From positions 821,001 through 885,000 of the forward strand of contig NC_081821.1 of assembly GCF_030704535.1 (NCBI RefSeq): a stretch of DNA of 64,000 nt, in the 5' to 3' direction. The notes under the pieces were generated by a model. It was not told where the DNA came from. It ran no database searches and was given only the letters and a program-made list of their open reading frames with translations. Made by a program: the position numbers and the translations under genes. The stretch is from Vitis vinifera. Lineage: Eukaryota > Streptophyta > Magnoliopsida > Vitales > Vitaceae. Shown in pieces: positions 12,480 to 25,770 of the stretch (positions within the stretch are counted from its first letter, which is position 1; the number at the start of each line of letters is the position of its first letter).

Positions 12480-15087
12480 TATAGTTAAAGGAATCTTTCA
12501 GATCAAAGGATAATGATGTGAGAGATCACCTGAAACTAGAAAAAAACTTAAAAGCAAAAAAAATTGAAAAGAAAATTTAATTTTTTTAAAAATAAAAATA
12601 AAATAAAATCATGGGGTTTCAGTTCAACTGTAAGGCATGAAGTGAATCGATTGCTATATTCTTGGAAAGAGGTTTAATGTGGACTGTTGGATATGCATGG
12701 CCGTTGGATAGGATGACTTGTGGTGTGGTTGACTCTTGATTCTTGACAATAGGCTTTTCATCCAGGCTAAGGATGTGGACTAGTAGTAGTTTGTTCATTA
12801 CCTCTTTCTTTGAAGAGAATTTTAAAGTTCTTCTTCGACCTTAAAAAGAAAAATGATTAATAATTTTAACAATGAAATTATAATTTTTAAGGTGATGATC
12901 ATAATTTTAATATATCCTAAAAAAATGAAAATAATATTGAAAAAAAAAAATCCCCCAAATAGGCCAGGTATGAAGTTTACGAGATTGAAAACTTATCCTA
13001 AGTTTGATTTTTGAAAATTTTAATTGAAAAACATGGCGAATATGGATAATTATATTTGATTTTTTAATATATTTTTATAATAAATTATATATAAGAATTT
13101 TTTTTAAAAAAATATTTTTCTTTTTTAATATTAATATCATAATTTTGATGTAAAAAAAATTAATATCCGAATTTTAATACTTGTAATGTTACCCAAAATG
13201 GGCCAAATAACAAGTGTACAAGATTGAGAATTGAAAGCACATGCGTCCATCATTTTTGTCCACATCTCCAAAGATATGCACAACCTTGCTTGGAGAGACA
13301 AAACACCCACTATATTTTCCAATGATAAGCCTCGTGGGAACTTTGCTTAAAATATTTTCATTTAGTTTTAGTATTTAAAAAATGCATAAAAATTTCACCA
13401 AAATCTTTAAAGTCCATCATTAATTAAAAAATAATTTTTAATTAAAAATATTTTTCAAATTAGAAAAATTCCTTTTGGGCATTTTACATTTAAAATAATT
13501 TATATATTTTTTTCTTAGTATTTGAGTTTCAAAATTCGAAAAGCATGTAGAAGAAAGCGCAGCATATTGTGTGATGTTGGCCCAAAAAAGAGGTTGACAC
13601 GACACGCCTTGGGTTGCAACGCACGGTGCTTAGCCACATTCAATGGTTACGGTTATGGAGGTTACAAACTTACAAGCACATGTTGATGTAGAGTTTCTTT
13701 TCAGCTACTACTTTCTCTTTGGAATCCCTGTGAAGCAATGCCCAACTTTCTCTTCCTCTTTTTTTTTTCTTCCACTTCTTCGTTTATTTCTAAGATCAAT
13801 TTTTTCCATTTCTAGGGTTTGTGCTGCATATAGCTTAGGAGGTTGAGTTAAAGCAAAAAAACAACTTCACCCATGGTTTGTGGAGCCATAGGTTACATCT
13901 TGTTAACTTTGTTACATTATTGGTGTGTTACCTATGTGCCTAAACTTTTCTTTTCATTCTTACTTTGTCTATAATTAAAAGGTATGGTCACATATCATCA
14001 AACCAACTATGTTTATTTCTTAGAAAGTGCGAGAACAAAAAAATTGAAAGGGAAAATAGAAGATGTAAAAAATATAAAAATTTTCTTTTATTTCAATGTC
14101 TATAAAAAAAATTGATGGGAAGAAAATTAAATTAATAAAAAGTTTATTTTTTTCAACATTTTTTAATGAAAATGAAGAGAAAAACTTTAAGCTATTGTTT
14201 TTTTCAATGTTTTCAATCAGTTCAAATGGCCAGACTGGACCAAAATCGTGACCGACCGGTCCAATTTGGTTTTTAAAACCATGGTTTTTTTTTTCTTATA
14301 TTCTTCGAGAACTAAAGAAAACTCTAAAAATTGACTACCTTATAACATGACAATTTTCAAATTGTCAATTCTCCAACCTAACTATTTCACTCCAATTTAT
14401 GATTTGTGAGAGATCCTTTTCCCAAAATCACTCAAATCCATTATTCTTTCCAAACCCACCCTTAACAGCAAACAACTTTATTATATGAATTCAGTTTTGG
14501 AAATTTCTTTCATAAAAACAACATCAATACCAGGAGTATTCAGTTGAATACTTAATTCTCTACAATTAATGCTATTCTGGTTGAACTCTTAATCGACCGT
14601 TCATCCTCCATGTGAAGTCCACTGCATTTCAGGGAAGAAGTAGTCGTATTCTACTGTGGTTAATAATTTAATGTAAAGGTTTGAATTTATCTGGGAATAT
14701 TCATGTGCTAATTTTGCTAAAAATTCTATAATCTTTTCTGAAGAGTAGTCTCAGGGCATGGGATTCCCTTCCTTTATGATGCATCGAAACAACCTAGAGA
14801 GCTTTGGGGATTATATGGAGAGTTTGGTGCTAACAATGACCATTAACCAACCACATTAAAGTAGTCGAGGATTTAGTGGGTTGTTTGGAGTCATGGAAAA
14901 GGAAGGAAAATGGGAAGAGATTGAATATATTGAAAACATTAAATACAGTGTAATCACAAAGGTTAACGGGGAAGACAGGAATAAAAGTTATCGGTTTGAT
15001 TGTTAAGAGTATGACAACTTATGATACCAAATATTGTACACAACTTAAATTATTTATCCTAGTCTTATTTTACATGTCTTCAATGTG
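12480..15087. other. AT-rich intergenic region
   Basis: No gene is recognisable. The segment near 14240-14280 (GACCGACCGGTCCAATTTGG followed by TTTTTAAAACCATG) looks like a transposon remnant, but its borders cannot be set. Confidence 0.5.
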
Positions 15088-15092
15088 GGAGC

Positions 15093-15703
15093 TGTAGGGA
15101 CCTCTCTTGAGCGGACACGTGGAAGATTACCCTGGTCTCACAAGGCACCTTTCTATTGGACACATGGCACCACTTGCCTTCTGTCCGGACATCCAGTCCG
15201 GACCTAGTAATTGCTATCCCAAGCAAGACCTCTGACCATATTTGCGGGTAATCATTACTCATCCCACCAAAAGCACACTTGATAGGACATCCCTAGGTCT
15301 TTTCAGGCGACCTGTTACGCCTTGCCCCGTGCCGCCTGCAAAATGAAAGGACAAGTGAGACGACAAGTCGTCCCACCAACAATCTCTATCAACCTCTTGA
15401 AAGATAATGATTACTCTGTCACCCTTTGAGCAATCATCATGATTGCGAAAGTCAAGGAGCCTCCCCATCTTCAATATGACAAGGCTTCAAACACTATAAA
15501 AGCCTTCTGATGACTCAACGAAAAAAGGGAGGTAAGACATTCAATCCAAAAACCTCATAAAAACTGATACGTTTTATCGCCAATCTAACTAGAGCTTTGG
15601 AGGGTGTGTCCAGACATTTTTTACAGGAGAGTGGAAGGAAGCATCACTCAATTGCAAAAATATCAGGGAGTTTTAGTACTTCCAGGAAGTCGCGACCTCA
15701 ACA
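15093..15703 (+). mobile_element. Probable solo LTR, Ty3/Gypsy type
   Basis: The unit begins TGTAGGGACC and ends CTCAACA, so it has TG...CA ends. It is flanked by GGAGC at 15088-15092 and at 15704-15708, a 5-bp target-site duplication. A strong TATA motif (TATAAAAG, 15495-15502) sits two thirds of the way along, as expected between U3 and R. It is more GC-rich than its surroundings. No internal domain or second LTR is seen, so a solo LTR is the simplest reading. The right border rests only on the TSD match. Confidence 0.55.
15495..15502 (+). promoter_or_regulatory. LTR promoter TATA motif
   Basis: TATAAAAG lies about 400 bases into the solo LTR in the context expected for retrotransposon transcription start. 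Confidence 0.5.
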
Positions 15704-15798
15704 GGAGCCGTGGAGCAACCCTTTGCTTGGGTAGATAGAAGTGGCCCAGCCAAGCCAAGGGCTAGTGCCCAAACGGGTGAGAGTGTCCTCCATCCAAA

Positions 15799-15930
15799 CG
15801 TATTTCACTCCGGTAAAGCAAGCTTCCGAACATATTTCACTAAGATAGAGCAAGCTTCCTAACATATTTCACTGGGATAAAGCAAGCTTCCGGACATATT
15901 TCACTAAGATAGACTAAGCTTCCGGACAGA
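15799..15930. repeat. Minisatellite, four copies of a 32-bp unit
   Basis: TATTTCAC recurs at 15801, 15833, 15865 and 15897, exactly 32 bases apart. Each unit continues to a variant of GATAGAGCAAGCTTCCGGAC. Copies differ at a few positions. It lies just outside the proposed Gypsy solo LTR. Confidence 0.85.
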
Positions 15931-16392
15931 TAGTTAATTAAGAAAAACCCTGAGCAATAAAGTAAGCATAAAAATTGAAGCATTTGTAAGTTACAAATGT
16001 TATACAGGAATTTTTTTTTCAAAAAAAAGTAGATGAAAAAAATATAACAAAAGAAAAAATAAACAAAAATAAAAAAATAAATTTAAAGTTAATAGATAAT
16101 ATATATAAACTCATTTCACCTGTTTTTTTTTTCCTTCATCTATATAAAAATTAAATTATTTTAAAATATATAAATTTTAAACTAATTTTTACTTTTTTTT
16201 AATAATAAATCAAATATAAAAAAAATCATTTTCTAACATCTTTTTCTGTCCTAGATTTTTTTATTTATTACAACCGTACTATTGTGTTATTCAATACTAA
16301 GGCCTAATCCTAACTTACTATGATATAACAACTCTAATTTTAACGGGCATTTTAACTCTATTTATTTTGAGTTGACAAAAATGAAAAGTAGC

Positions 16393-16414
16393 GAGAGAGA
16401 GAGAGAGAGAGAGA
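16393..16414. repeat. (GA)11 microsatellite
   Basis: An uninterrupted GA run sits about 200 bp downstream of the stop codon of the Atos-family gene. Confidence 0.9.
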
Positions 16415-16610
16415 GGAGAAAACCTCATCATCCTGTTATCTGGGGTCATGGGAATGGCTGAACAGAATCATCTAATTTATTGAAAATGGAAATCTCTACA
16501 GGTGAAATGGGGTTATTGCCCCAGTAAGTGATGTGATGAACAAAAAATTACATTTTATTTTTACATACAAATGTACAGACACAACCAGATTCTGAGATCA
16601 CCTGGGCCTT

Positions 16611-19600
16611 CTAGTTGCTGATGTCAAAGTATTTTGGATCTGAAGGAAAATCATATTCCACTTGTAGCTGCAATACAGAAACAACCCCTTGTAAGATTAG
16701 GGTTCAGAACACAGATTATATAAGAAAAATTACTTGGATGACTCCGAAGATTAAACAAATCTAAAAGAACTAAGGTTGCAGAATATGTTCATTATTCTCT
16801 AGTCAAATCACATGTAACATTCAGAAGATGAAGGAAATAGACTTCCATTCCTTCTGGAGATGTGTTTTTGGGATTTAAGAGTCAATATCTTGCAACATGA
16901 TTTGCTAAGCTTGTTAGGAACTTCCATGGAAATGGAGCACCATCCCAGTTATACCCACCTAATCTAACAGGATAGATAAGTCCTCTACTGGACTGCTTCT
17001 GTCTTTTGTCATTTTTCTTTTCTGGTCAGAATAAGCAGAGCCTATGTATATGTACAGAATAAATTTCAGTAATGCTAAGCCAACAATTGAAGCTAGCTTA
17101 TTATCACATGCAACAGGCAAGTAAACCATATTAGTTGATAATATTGAAGTTGGCAAATGGTAAAGAGTTCAGCATACCTTTCCCTCATCAGCATCTGAAT
17201 GGCGTTGAGGGAATACCACCCTTAGATCATTATATAAGTAGAAGCGTCGCTCCCCATCAATGTCCATATTGTCTCTTGTTGGTACAGATAAAGGATCGGA
17301 TTTGCACCTCTGGATTGACCTCACACATTTCTTAGGAGGTGTGCATAAAAACCGGAGATGAAGAGCATAACGCAGAACACCAGCACCAGTTGTGTTCTCA
17401 TTGACCTTTGAAGGGCTATGTACAGATTTGCTTTCAGTTACATGGCATGTATTCAATGGAGCATTGTTCAGCCTACTGGTCTTTAGGTATTCACTACTGT
17501 TGAGTTTGCTAAAATGCAAGGCTGGTGAGCCTCCTTCTTCGTTACTTTGGGATCGATGGACAGGATCCCCAGTGTAGTCCGGAACTGCAGTTTCTATCAT
17601 TTCCACACCCTGGCTTGTAGATCTTATTGTATGTGCAGCATCAACTCCATTTGAATTTGAAAAATCCCTGCTTGGTAAAGAATGACTGGTGTTTGAGATT
17701 AAAGATGGCTTGACATCATTTTTCATGCGAGGAACTCTTTGTCCTCCATTCCCTGGTACAGAAGTCGATCTAGATGAGGCCAGAGTGACCTTTTGGCGCA
17801 GAAATGTCTTTTTTTAAATAAAAAAAAAGATACAGGGAAAAAAATAGCAAATGTAAGGATCTCAGTTCACACTTAAATAAATAAATGAAACAGAAAAAAA
17901 AGAAGAAAAAATACTGCAGTATGACAGTTAAATGTGAAATGAAAACACAGTTGAAATAGAAATATCTAGATGAATGAGAGACAACTAATAACATAAACGC
18001 CCATGAGAAGTTAGAGGTAGCGCCAAAGATCAGGGAAAGCCAAATGCTGTCTATGACGATTCAAGCATGTGTGACAAATACAAATAAGTGCACTAATAAG
18101 GAGGAGAAATCCAAGTTGAAGGCTCCAAAGGACGAGAGCAAGGCCAAAATGACCATGTTTTGAGGTTAGGAAAAAAGACATGATTGTCGACTTGACAAAG
18201 GATACGACTCTAGATAGGCCGGAATGGGAAAAAGAGATTCATGTAGCTGACCCTATGTAGTTGGAATTAACCCTTTGTTGAGTTTAAAACTTGAAATTTC
18301 GTGAAAAAACATATAGTGTCTCATGTCAATAAACATTTCATAAGATTTAAAATATATCGCATATTTTTCCTGCTAACCTTGGTACCAGATGGCATGTCAC
18401 TCAAATCATAGTTACAAAGAAAGGTGTGAATGGGCGTCTTTTCTGGATTGCTAAGTACCTGCCAAAAGCAATTCAATTGAGGGTAAAACAGCCATACACT
18501 GAGTTATAAGTCTCACAAGTATCATTTCAGATTCTACTGCTCAATGTATAGAAGCTCCCATACAGCATGTAAGTATTCTACTAAGCAATAAAACAAAATT
18601 GCAACCACTGGGACATCTCAAAAACACTTGTCATAAGGGTCATTCCTATTTTAACATCCAGCTTTTGCCATTTAGGCAACCATTTTAGCCACAACCTTGT
18701 CGATGAGGCCATGTTTTGTAAGCTCTATATGAATCATGTTCCTGCTATTTAAGTGGTTGTGCACAAGCAAGGGAGAACACAAGGCAGATGGAAAACAATT
18801 TTAAATGTTTTGAATTCTTACGTGTAATTGCCCGTAAAGCATCTAGAGGATCTGAAACAAATTTCAAAAAACAATGGGGCATGTCTCCAAACATCTCGAC
18901 TTTGACCAAGAAATCAGTGTTCACTCCATCATTTCCCTTCATATGCTTTCCCTCTTGAGCATGAGCTCATCACTCACTTGCCACTAAGCAAATTTAGCTC
19001 ATCCTAAAAGCCAGATTCCCAAAACTCCAGCTGCTTTAGAAGGAAAAATTGCTTGCATCACAATCAACTATGATAACAAAACTCCTACCATTTTTTTCTA
19101 ATGGAAACTCAAGATCTTGAGCAACAACTGAGCCATCAAACGACATTTTTAGGTCTCAAATGAAATTGTCAAATCTTTTTTTCTCCTACACTTCCAGTAT
19201 TATACTCAATTTTTTTTTTCCGAGTCTCTACTCATAGGACTTTAAATCCCAAGACTACAAAATTGAAAACTATCCTGCATCACCCAATAAAAAATAGGTA
19301 AAAATATTCCTAAACATAATTCCATGAAACATAGTTCTAAAGGGTATTGCAAACAGGAGAAACAACCGGGGAACTCGAGCAAACTACTTGGGAACTTATG
19401 TTGGCACTAGGGGAGTATTCTAAAATCAGATTTAATCCACATACCAAAAATAAGTAAAGAAATTATCAAGGAATGAACAACAAAAATGCAAATGCTTATA
19501 TGCTTCATCCAATAAGGCTATGGTCATAAGCAATGGTTCATCCACTAGAGCCATGATCACAAGCAAATCTAATCAACCCCCTTCAATAATGATGACGGAA

Positions 19601-22600
19601 ACTACAATAATGCAGATTTTCCCCTCCAAAGACCCAAAAAAAAAAACAGAAAAAACTGCCAAAAAGTGTATCCGAAAAGGGTTTCAAAGCTGCAACAAAC
19701 TCTCTTGTTCAGATTAAACATGGATTTGCCCAAAAGCTCATGAAAACTGGTACCTACAGGAGAAGAGTCAGACAGTGAGCCATCATGCTCTCCTATGAAG
19801 GAGGACATTCTATCAGCTTTAGTTACAAACGAGGCCTTCAGATAGAGTTCCAGACATAAAATCCTGGTTGGACAAGTGATGGAAAGCTGGAAATTTCTGT
19901 TCCAACAAGTAAAATCCTAAGCGAATTGTCCTTAAAACAAAATCTCTAGAAAAATAACAAATTAGAGACAAATCCAACAATCAGCATTTTGGATCAAATT
20001 CCACAAAGCCATCAGCTCAGCTTTCCACCACACACAAAAAATGGATGTTTAAGAGTTCGTTTGGTGGTGATTCTAGGAAGCGTTTCTAACCTTTCTAGCA
20101 CTTGAAATTTTTTATCAAAAGAGTTGTTTTCAAATATTAAAAAGATTAGAAATGTTTCCTAGAATTACTGCCAAACATGCTCTAAATCTCCCAAAATACT
20201 AATTCATTGCCTTTTCCATAATATCTTACACATGAAATCATTCTTCTGACTGACATTTTGTCACCTCAAAACAAATCGATCAACTTTTCACCAGTTGCAA
20301 GAAACCCAAAAAGCTATGACACTCCACAAGGCTGCATACACTAGAATTGAATCTTTAACCATAATATCCCACAAAACATAAATATCACAAATTAAAACTT
20401 TGTCTGCAAAATCACTATTAGCAATGTCCTGAAACTCTTGTATACCACTAGTTGGTGGTATGGATTTGTTCCAAATCCAAGTTTTATTGGCAGGTCAACA
20501 ATAAGAGAAGAAATTAATGGTGAAGAGCATATGGCAAAAAGACATGCAGGCTTACATGTTTCATCCAACAAGTATGTCCACAAATGAATACGGACATCAA
20601 GCTCCACCAATAATAATGGAGATTGCAATGACATGAATTTTCACTAAAAATTAATAAAAGGACTCTTTGCAGAGAGTGTTCAGAGGAAGAAAGAACTCTC
20701 TTGATTACATACAGAATATGGCAACATCTCAAAACTTACAAAAAGTGGTGCCTAAAACAATACCAGGTCAACAACCACATGGAGAGCCACCATGATCACG
20801 AGAGCCCACCTCTCCTTCAAAACAAACTTCCTAGAATGGATCCCTCTCTCAACTTTGGATACAACCTACCCCATTTAGTAATGTTTCACACACACAGTCC
20901 TTGTTGGATCAGGAATAGCAAGTTGGCAATTCCTAATTCTTCTTAAGCCTCTTCCGAATGAACATTTCTTAAAGTATCTTTTTCTTTCCTAGAGGTCATG
21001 ATTTAGTTTGCTACGCAGCTTTTCTAACATTGCTTATTTGTTTGGTCAAGTTCCTCATCAATTATCCCTGAAATTTCCTGCTTGTGTTTACAGCATAATT
21101 TTGGGGCAACATTTCAACTTCAATTTCTTGTACTGTTTCCTTCTTTGCATCCTTTACTGGAACTGGGTTACTAGTAAATCTAAACAGGAAGTGAATGAAC
21201 TCTTCTACTACTATGCACCTAAATCAATGTATTATACTAGATTCAAATAAAAGGAGTTAGTAGTCCACTAGTCCCAAGTTGATAATCAATCAAATTTTTG
21301 ACAGATAAAATCCAAGTACCAGTTGTATCCGCCCTTTCATTGGTATACGCAGGCGGTTCTTTTCTGCTCGTGAGTCATTAATGCTAAGGCTCCTCTTCAT
21401 TTTTGGGCCTCTGTACTTGTCTGATGGAAAATTCCCAGCAAGATCTATTGATGAATAGTACAGTAAGTAGTTATCCCCATCCACACTAGTTACTGCAAAA
21501 GGAAGCTTCTTAGGTTTGGGTGAGAAATTCCCTCCAGTGACATTAAGAACAGCTAGGAAACCATCGATTTTCTGCATATAAAAATCATAAAAAAGAAGTT
21601 GAAGAAAAACGTGTATAAGTAGCAGAAGTTAAACACATGAATACCACCTTATATCACAGGATGTTGATACTAACCTGACTGACTTTCCCAGATGATAACC
21701 GGCCAGACAACAGGGACTCCTCAAATGAACCAACTAAGGACCTTCTAACATGCAATCCACTCAAAATTCTGACATACTTGATACATTGTGGATTAATGGT
21801 TGAATCATGCCCACAATGCTCACCCATGCTCGAGATAATCTCAGGTGTAAACAGGTTTAATTTTTTCTGGAGAAGATCAATATCTTCAAATGATTTGCTT
21901 GACAACCCAAAGTACTCTTCCTTCTGGGAAGATAAAAGGCCTGAGACAGTTCTATCAAGCGACTGTTCCACATCCTTTAAGGTCAAATAGTCATCATCTA
22001 ATTCTTCCCTATTATCCTTGCATCTTCCAGCAGCTTTTATTCTTTCAGGGAATTTTGGACCAAGAGGAGATAAAGATAGTGGAGGGGAGAGCACCTTTAT
22101 TGAAGATATAGCTATTGCTTCAGAGTGGGACCCCAACTCAGCTGTTTCTCCAAAGTAGTTAAGTCCAGGTGAAGATAAAACGGGATTATGAGACAGTAGG
22201 CCCTTCTTCCCAAGCAAAGGGCCATCAGTGAGAAAAATGGAATTTGCCCCATAGGTATCATCAGGAGAATTCTGCCACTCTGGGGAACCAGGTGCAGACC
22301 AGATTGGAGGACTGAAATAATTGGAGCTCTCGATATTAGCTTTTTTATGATCTTGTGACTCAGAAACATTATAATTGTCACTACATCCCTGGGGAGCAGT
22401 CTGATGAATAAGGTGACGAGTGTCATGGGCATCACCATCAAATTGATCTGGGAGAAGCATGCCACTCAAAGGTGACAATAACCGCTTCCTCACTTGCAAC
22501 CCACTGGCATCAGTTGCATCGCCGGTGATACAAGCAACAACAGATGAGGGTTGATTCCCCTCAAAGATATTAGCAGGAGAACTGAGAGCCCTTGATTCAA

Positions 22601-22952
22601 AACCCACAATTCTTGAAACAGGACTCTGAATATTCCGAGAACTTTTACGAGTGAACAAGCCATTTTTCTCTGTAGAGCCAATCTTCAACCTGTGTAAGTT
22701 GGATGTACCCTCATTGTGAGTATCCAGGCCACCTGGGTCCTGCGGAAGCTCCAGGATGGTTTTCCTTTGGAAATCTCCTAAAGAAGAGCATGGCAATTCC
22801 ATTGCCATTCGATTGCCTGGGTTTCCCCCATGCAATCCACTTAAATCACAGCTGCTCACACCAACAAATCGAGATGGAGTTTGCACAAATGTGCTCAATG
22901 ATGTGGTCACTTCCTCAGCGACCGCACTGGAGGACACTTGAGGCAAGCCCAT
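16611..22952 (-). CDS. Atos-family protein (conserved Atos domain plus C-terminal Chromosome_seg domain)
   Basis: Five minus-strand exons: 22952-21675, 21571-21320, 18458-18378, 17807-17178 and 16667-16611, all GT-AG, phase 0, giving 765 aa. The first 400 residues are Ser/Pro-rich and probably disordered. The Atos-like domain spans exons 1-2, with [19 protein letters not shown] joined to [12 protein letters not shown] and a later PKKLPFAV. The C terminus has [15 protein letters not shown], then [20 protein letters not shown] and [12 protein letters not shown], the signature of the family that includes animal Atos/FAM214 proteins. In animals Atos proteins are nuclear transcription regulators; the plant role is not established. 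GTACTT occurs at both the exon 2 donor and the start of exon 3, so I fixed the junction by phase. The start is the first ATG of a long open exon. Confidence 0.9.
18459..21319 (-). other. Long intron 2 of the Atos-family gene
   Basis: This 2861-base intron has no coding content I recognise. It contains a Tourist-like MITE (20053-20182) and two diverged direct copies of a segment of about 400 bp (19490-19930 and 20535-20945). Confidence 0.75.
20053..20182. mobile_element. Tourist-like MITE (PIF/Harbinger type)
   Basis: The left end GAGTTCGTTTGGTGGTGATT and the right end, read in reverse as GAGCATGTTTGGCAGTAATT, are imperfect inverted repeats. A TAA triplet flanks each side (20050-20052 and 20183-20185), the classic 3-bp target duplication of this superfamily. 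It is 130 bp and has no coding capacity. Confidence 0.7.
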
Positions 22953-25770
22953 ATTTAGGGTCGAATATGTTATTGTCCTAAGTCTTCAAGAGGGTCCTTT
23001 TTTCAGTTTATTTATCCAATGTTTCAAACTTCTATTCTTTGCCCCCTAATAAGTACACTCTTACACAAAGATCGACCCTGTCTCAATTTCCCAATGAACA
23101 AATGAAATTCAAGTTGTTCAATCCCATCACTGCCATCAAAGATTATTAAAACCTCACAATCCCTAACTCCCACCCCAACTTCACCAAGAAAGTAGAAATT
23201 CCCAGGATTACAAATCCATATATATATTATAGTGCCTATTACTAGCAATCTACCTAATGCGTCATGGCTTCAACTACAGCACTCTCATGAGATCCTCAAG
23301 AGAAACTCAACCATTAACCGGGAATCCAAACCGCACAGCAAGGATAACCCATCTCTCCTTCACACCAGCAAGCAACAATAGAAGTGAGGTTCATGTTGAT
23401 TGTAGCAAACCAACACACAGAATCCTGGTATACATCAGAAAAAGAAAGTGTGTTATAACCGGTATGAAAATCAAATAAAATACAAAAAGGCCAAGAGAAA
23501 CAATTTTGCAGACTTCATTTTCCATTACCCTGTGCTTATCGACTGACAAAACTAAGGAAAAGACTGGTAAATAAAATTTTGCACCTTTGGTTTTTTTTTT
23601 TTTTTTGCTGGTTTGATTTCTTAGAAATGAGAAAGTCGACTTAGTTAGAACCAAATATAAGACAAGACTCACTTAATTGTGTGTTTTTCTTTCCATGGTT
23701 CCAAAATAATGGAAATGCCACGACTAGGATATAATTTCTTTTCCTTCCTTTTCTTTTCCTCCATTTTCTCAGCAACCAAACCGATCATCACATCTTTACA
23801 TCCAACTTGAGAGAAAAAAACCCAGAAAATATCACCTAGGAAATACACATGCTACTCAGGAAACTTCAAAATCTAGCTAGGCTTTAGGCATTGATCTTTG
23901 ATTTTAACAGAAAATATTTTAACAGGAAACCCACAACTAATTCCAAATAACACTCCAACACACTAAAAGTTTAACAACAATGCAATCGAGAAGAACTCAT
24001 TTTCTCTCCAATTTCAGCAGATGAGAATCAAAGCCAAACACAATCTCTCCAAACAACACAGCAACAAGTACATAATCACAAAATCCCCAACTTCAATCTA
24101 TAAGACTATAATCCACATCAAAGTACAATAATTCAACCATTTCACTCAGTATAATCTGATTGGATGCTGAGAAACCAGAGGTAAATAGAAAAAGGAACAG
24201 AAAATTAATCTGCCAATTTTCCCAAAACCCAAAAAGGAGTGAAAAAAATTCAGCTGAGCTAAATTGAGCTTTCTTTTCTTTCTTACGAACTAAAAACCGA
24301 GAGGAAAAAAAAACCCTCAGTTTTCTCGGCGACCAAACAGAATCGAAAAAAATTATCAAAAAAATCGCAATCGTGTATCGATGAAATCAAAGTCGATCAT
24401 CAAAACTCTTATCACACACAAAAAATAAAATGAAAAAATCGGGTCCAGACCCACCAGTGAAGCTTTGATTCATTCAACAAAAAACGAATAAACCCTGAGC
24501 TGACCCAAATATTTTCTGAAATAAAAAGCAAAATCAAAACGCCCCGTTTTGAAATTCCATATTTTCCTGAAATTTTCTTCTCTTCCTCTTCTCCTTAGAA
24601 CTGCTTCTCCTTGCGTTGAATTTGCGGTTCCTCAGCATTCCCATACCTCTCTCCTCTCCCGTCTCCCTCCTCTTGTGTGAGCCTCAGCTTCTCAAATTAT
24701 ACGCGTCATCGTTTAACCAGAAACGTCTGGCTGTTCCTTGTGAAATGTGTGTGTGGGGTTAGCCTTCACAAACCCATATTTCTAATACCACATGCTGCTC
24801 TTTCCAAGTTGCGGCCTCTTTTATTCTCCCAACATCCGTCCTACTCAATTCAAATTTGCTAAGTAACTCATTTATGGTATAACTTGATTTAACATTGATA
24901 TGTTTTTTTCCTTTTTTTTCTTTTTTATATGATGTTATCAAAATTATTTTTATTTAAATGATTTTAAAAAATATTCATTATAACATCCCATAAACATTCA
25001 ATCTAGAAATTGTCAAGAATATTTAATGCGGTGGTTTGATTTTCAAATATTAGGTATTCAAATTTAATATAAAGGTTATAATTTTAATGTGGATAAACAT
25101 GAATTATAATGTACTAAATGGTAAAATTATGTGGCGACAAGAGATTGTTTTTTTACTAAGAAAAATATGGTAAAATTATGATTCTAGAACAAGTCACCTT
25201 CCGTGTATCATATGGACAAATTTTTTTATTTTAATTTATAAAAATTTGGAATTATGAATGTATGAATTGTAGCTATGTGGAACCCATGGACATGATTGGA
25301 AATAATTTGTGGTCGTTGATTATTTTTGGAAAAATCGTGTGCGGGTGGGCTTATGGTAAGGTTCCACGTGTCGGAGACTGAGCTGGCACTCAATTGGAGA
25401 CGTGTCATACAAGGAGTCATCGTATGAAACGTGTCAACCGCTGATGGGAAACATTCAATTAATCCTATTTTTAAAATTTTAAATATTATTTTAAAATTGT
25501 ATGCAACCATTGATCCAACTCAATTCTATGTGCTGCTACGTGTTTTCTTCAAATTTTATAAAATATTTTATTAACTTATTTTACCTATATATTTAATTTA
25601 TTATTTAAAAATTCAATTACTTACTCCATGATAATGAAATATTACTATTTTGAATTTTTTTAAATTATAGAGGTGTAATTTCTTGATTAGAAATCAAAGA
25701 AATTCTTGGTGAAAAATAACAAGATAACCCTTAATTTTAAAAAAATAATCCCACTTTCCAACAACTTTAA
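22953..25770. other. Leader and promoter side of the Atos-family gene, then intergenic
   Basis: Between the ATG at 22952 and about 24.7 kb the minus strand probably holds a 5' leader interrupted by an intron. The purine-rich minus strand near 24560-24690 looks like the transcript start, but I could not fix splice sites. Reverse-strand motifs like TTTGGTTGCTGAGAAAATGG (23764-23782) and a related copy (24325-24338) occur here. From 24.9 to 25.77 kb the DNA is AT-rich with no feature seen. Confidence 0.4.
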
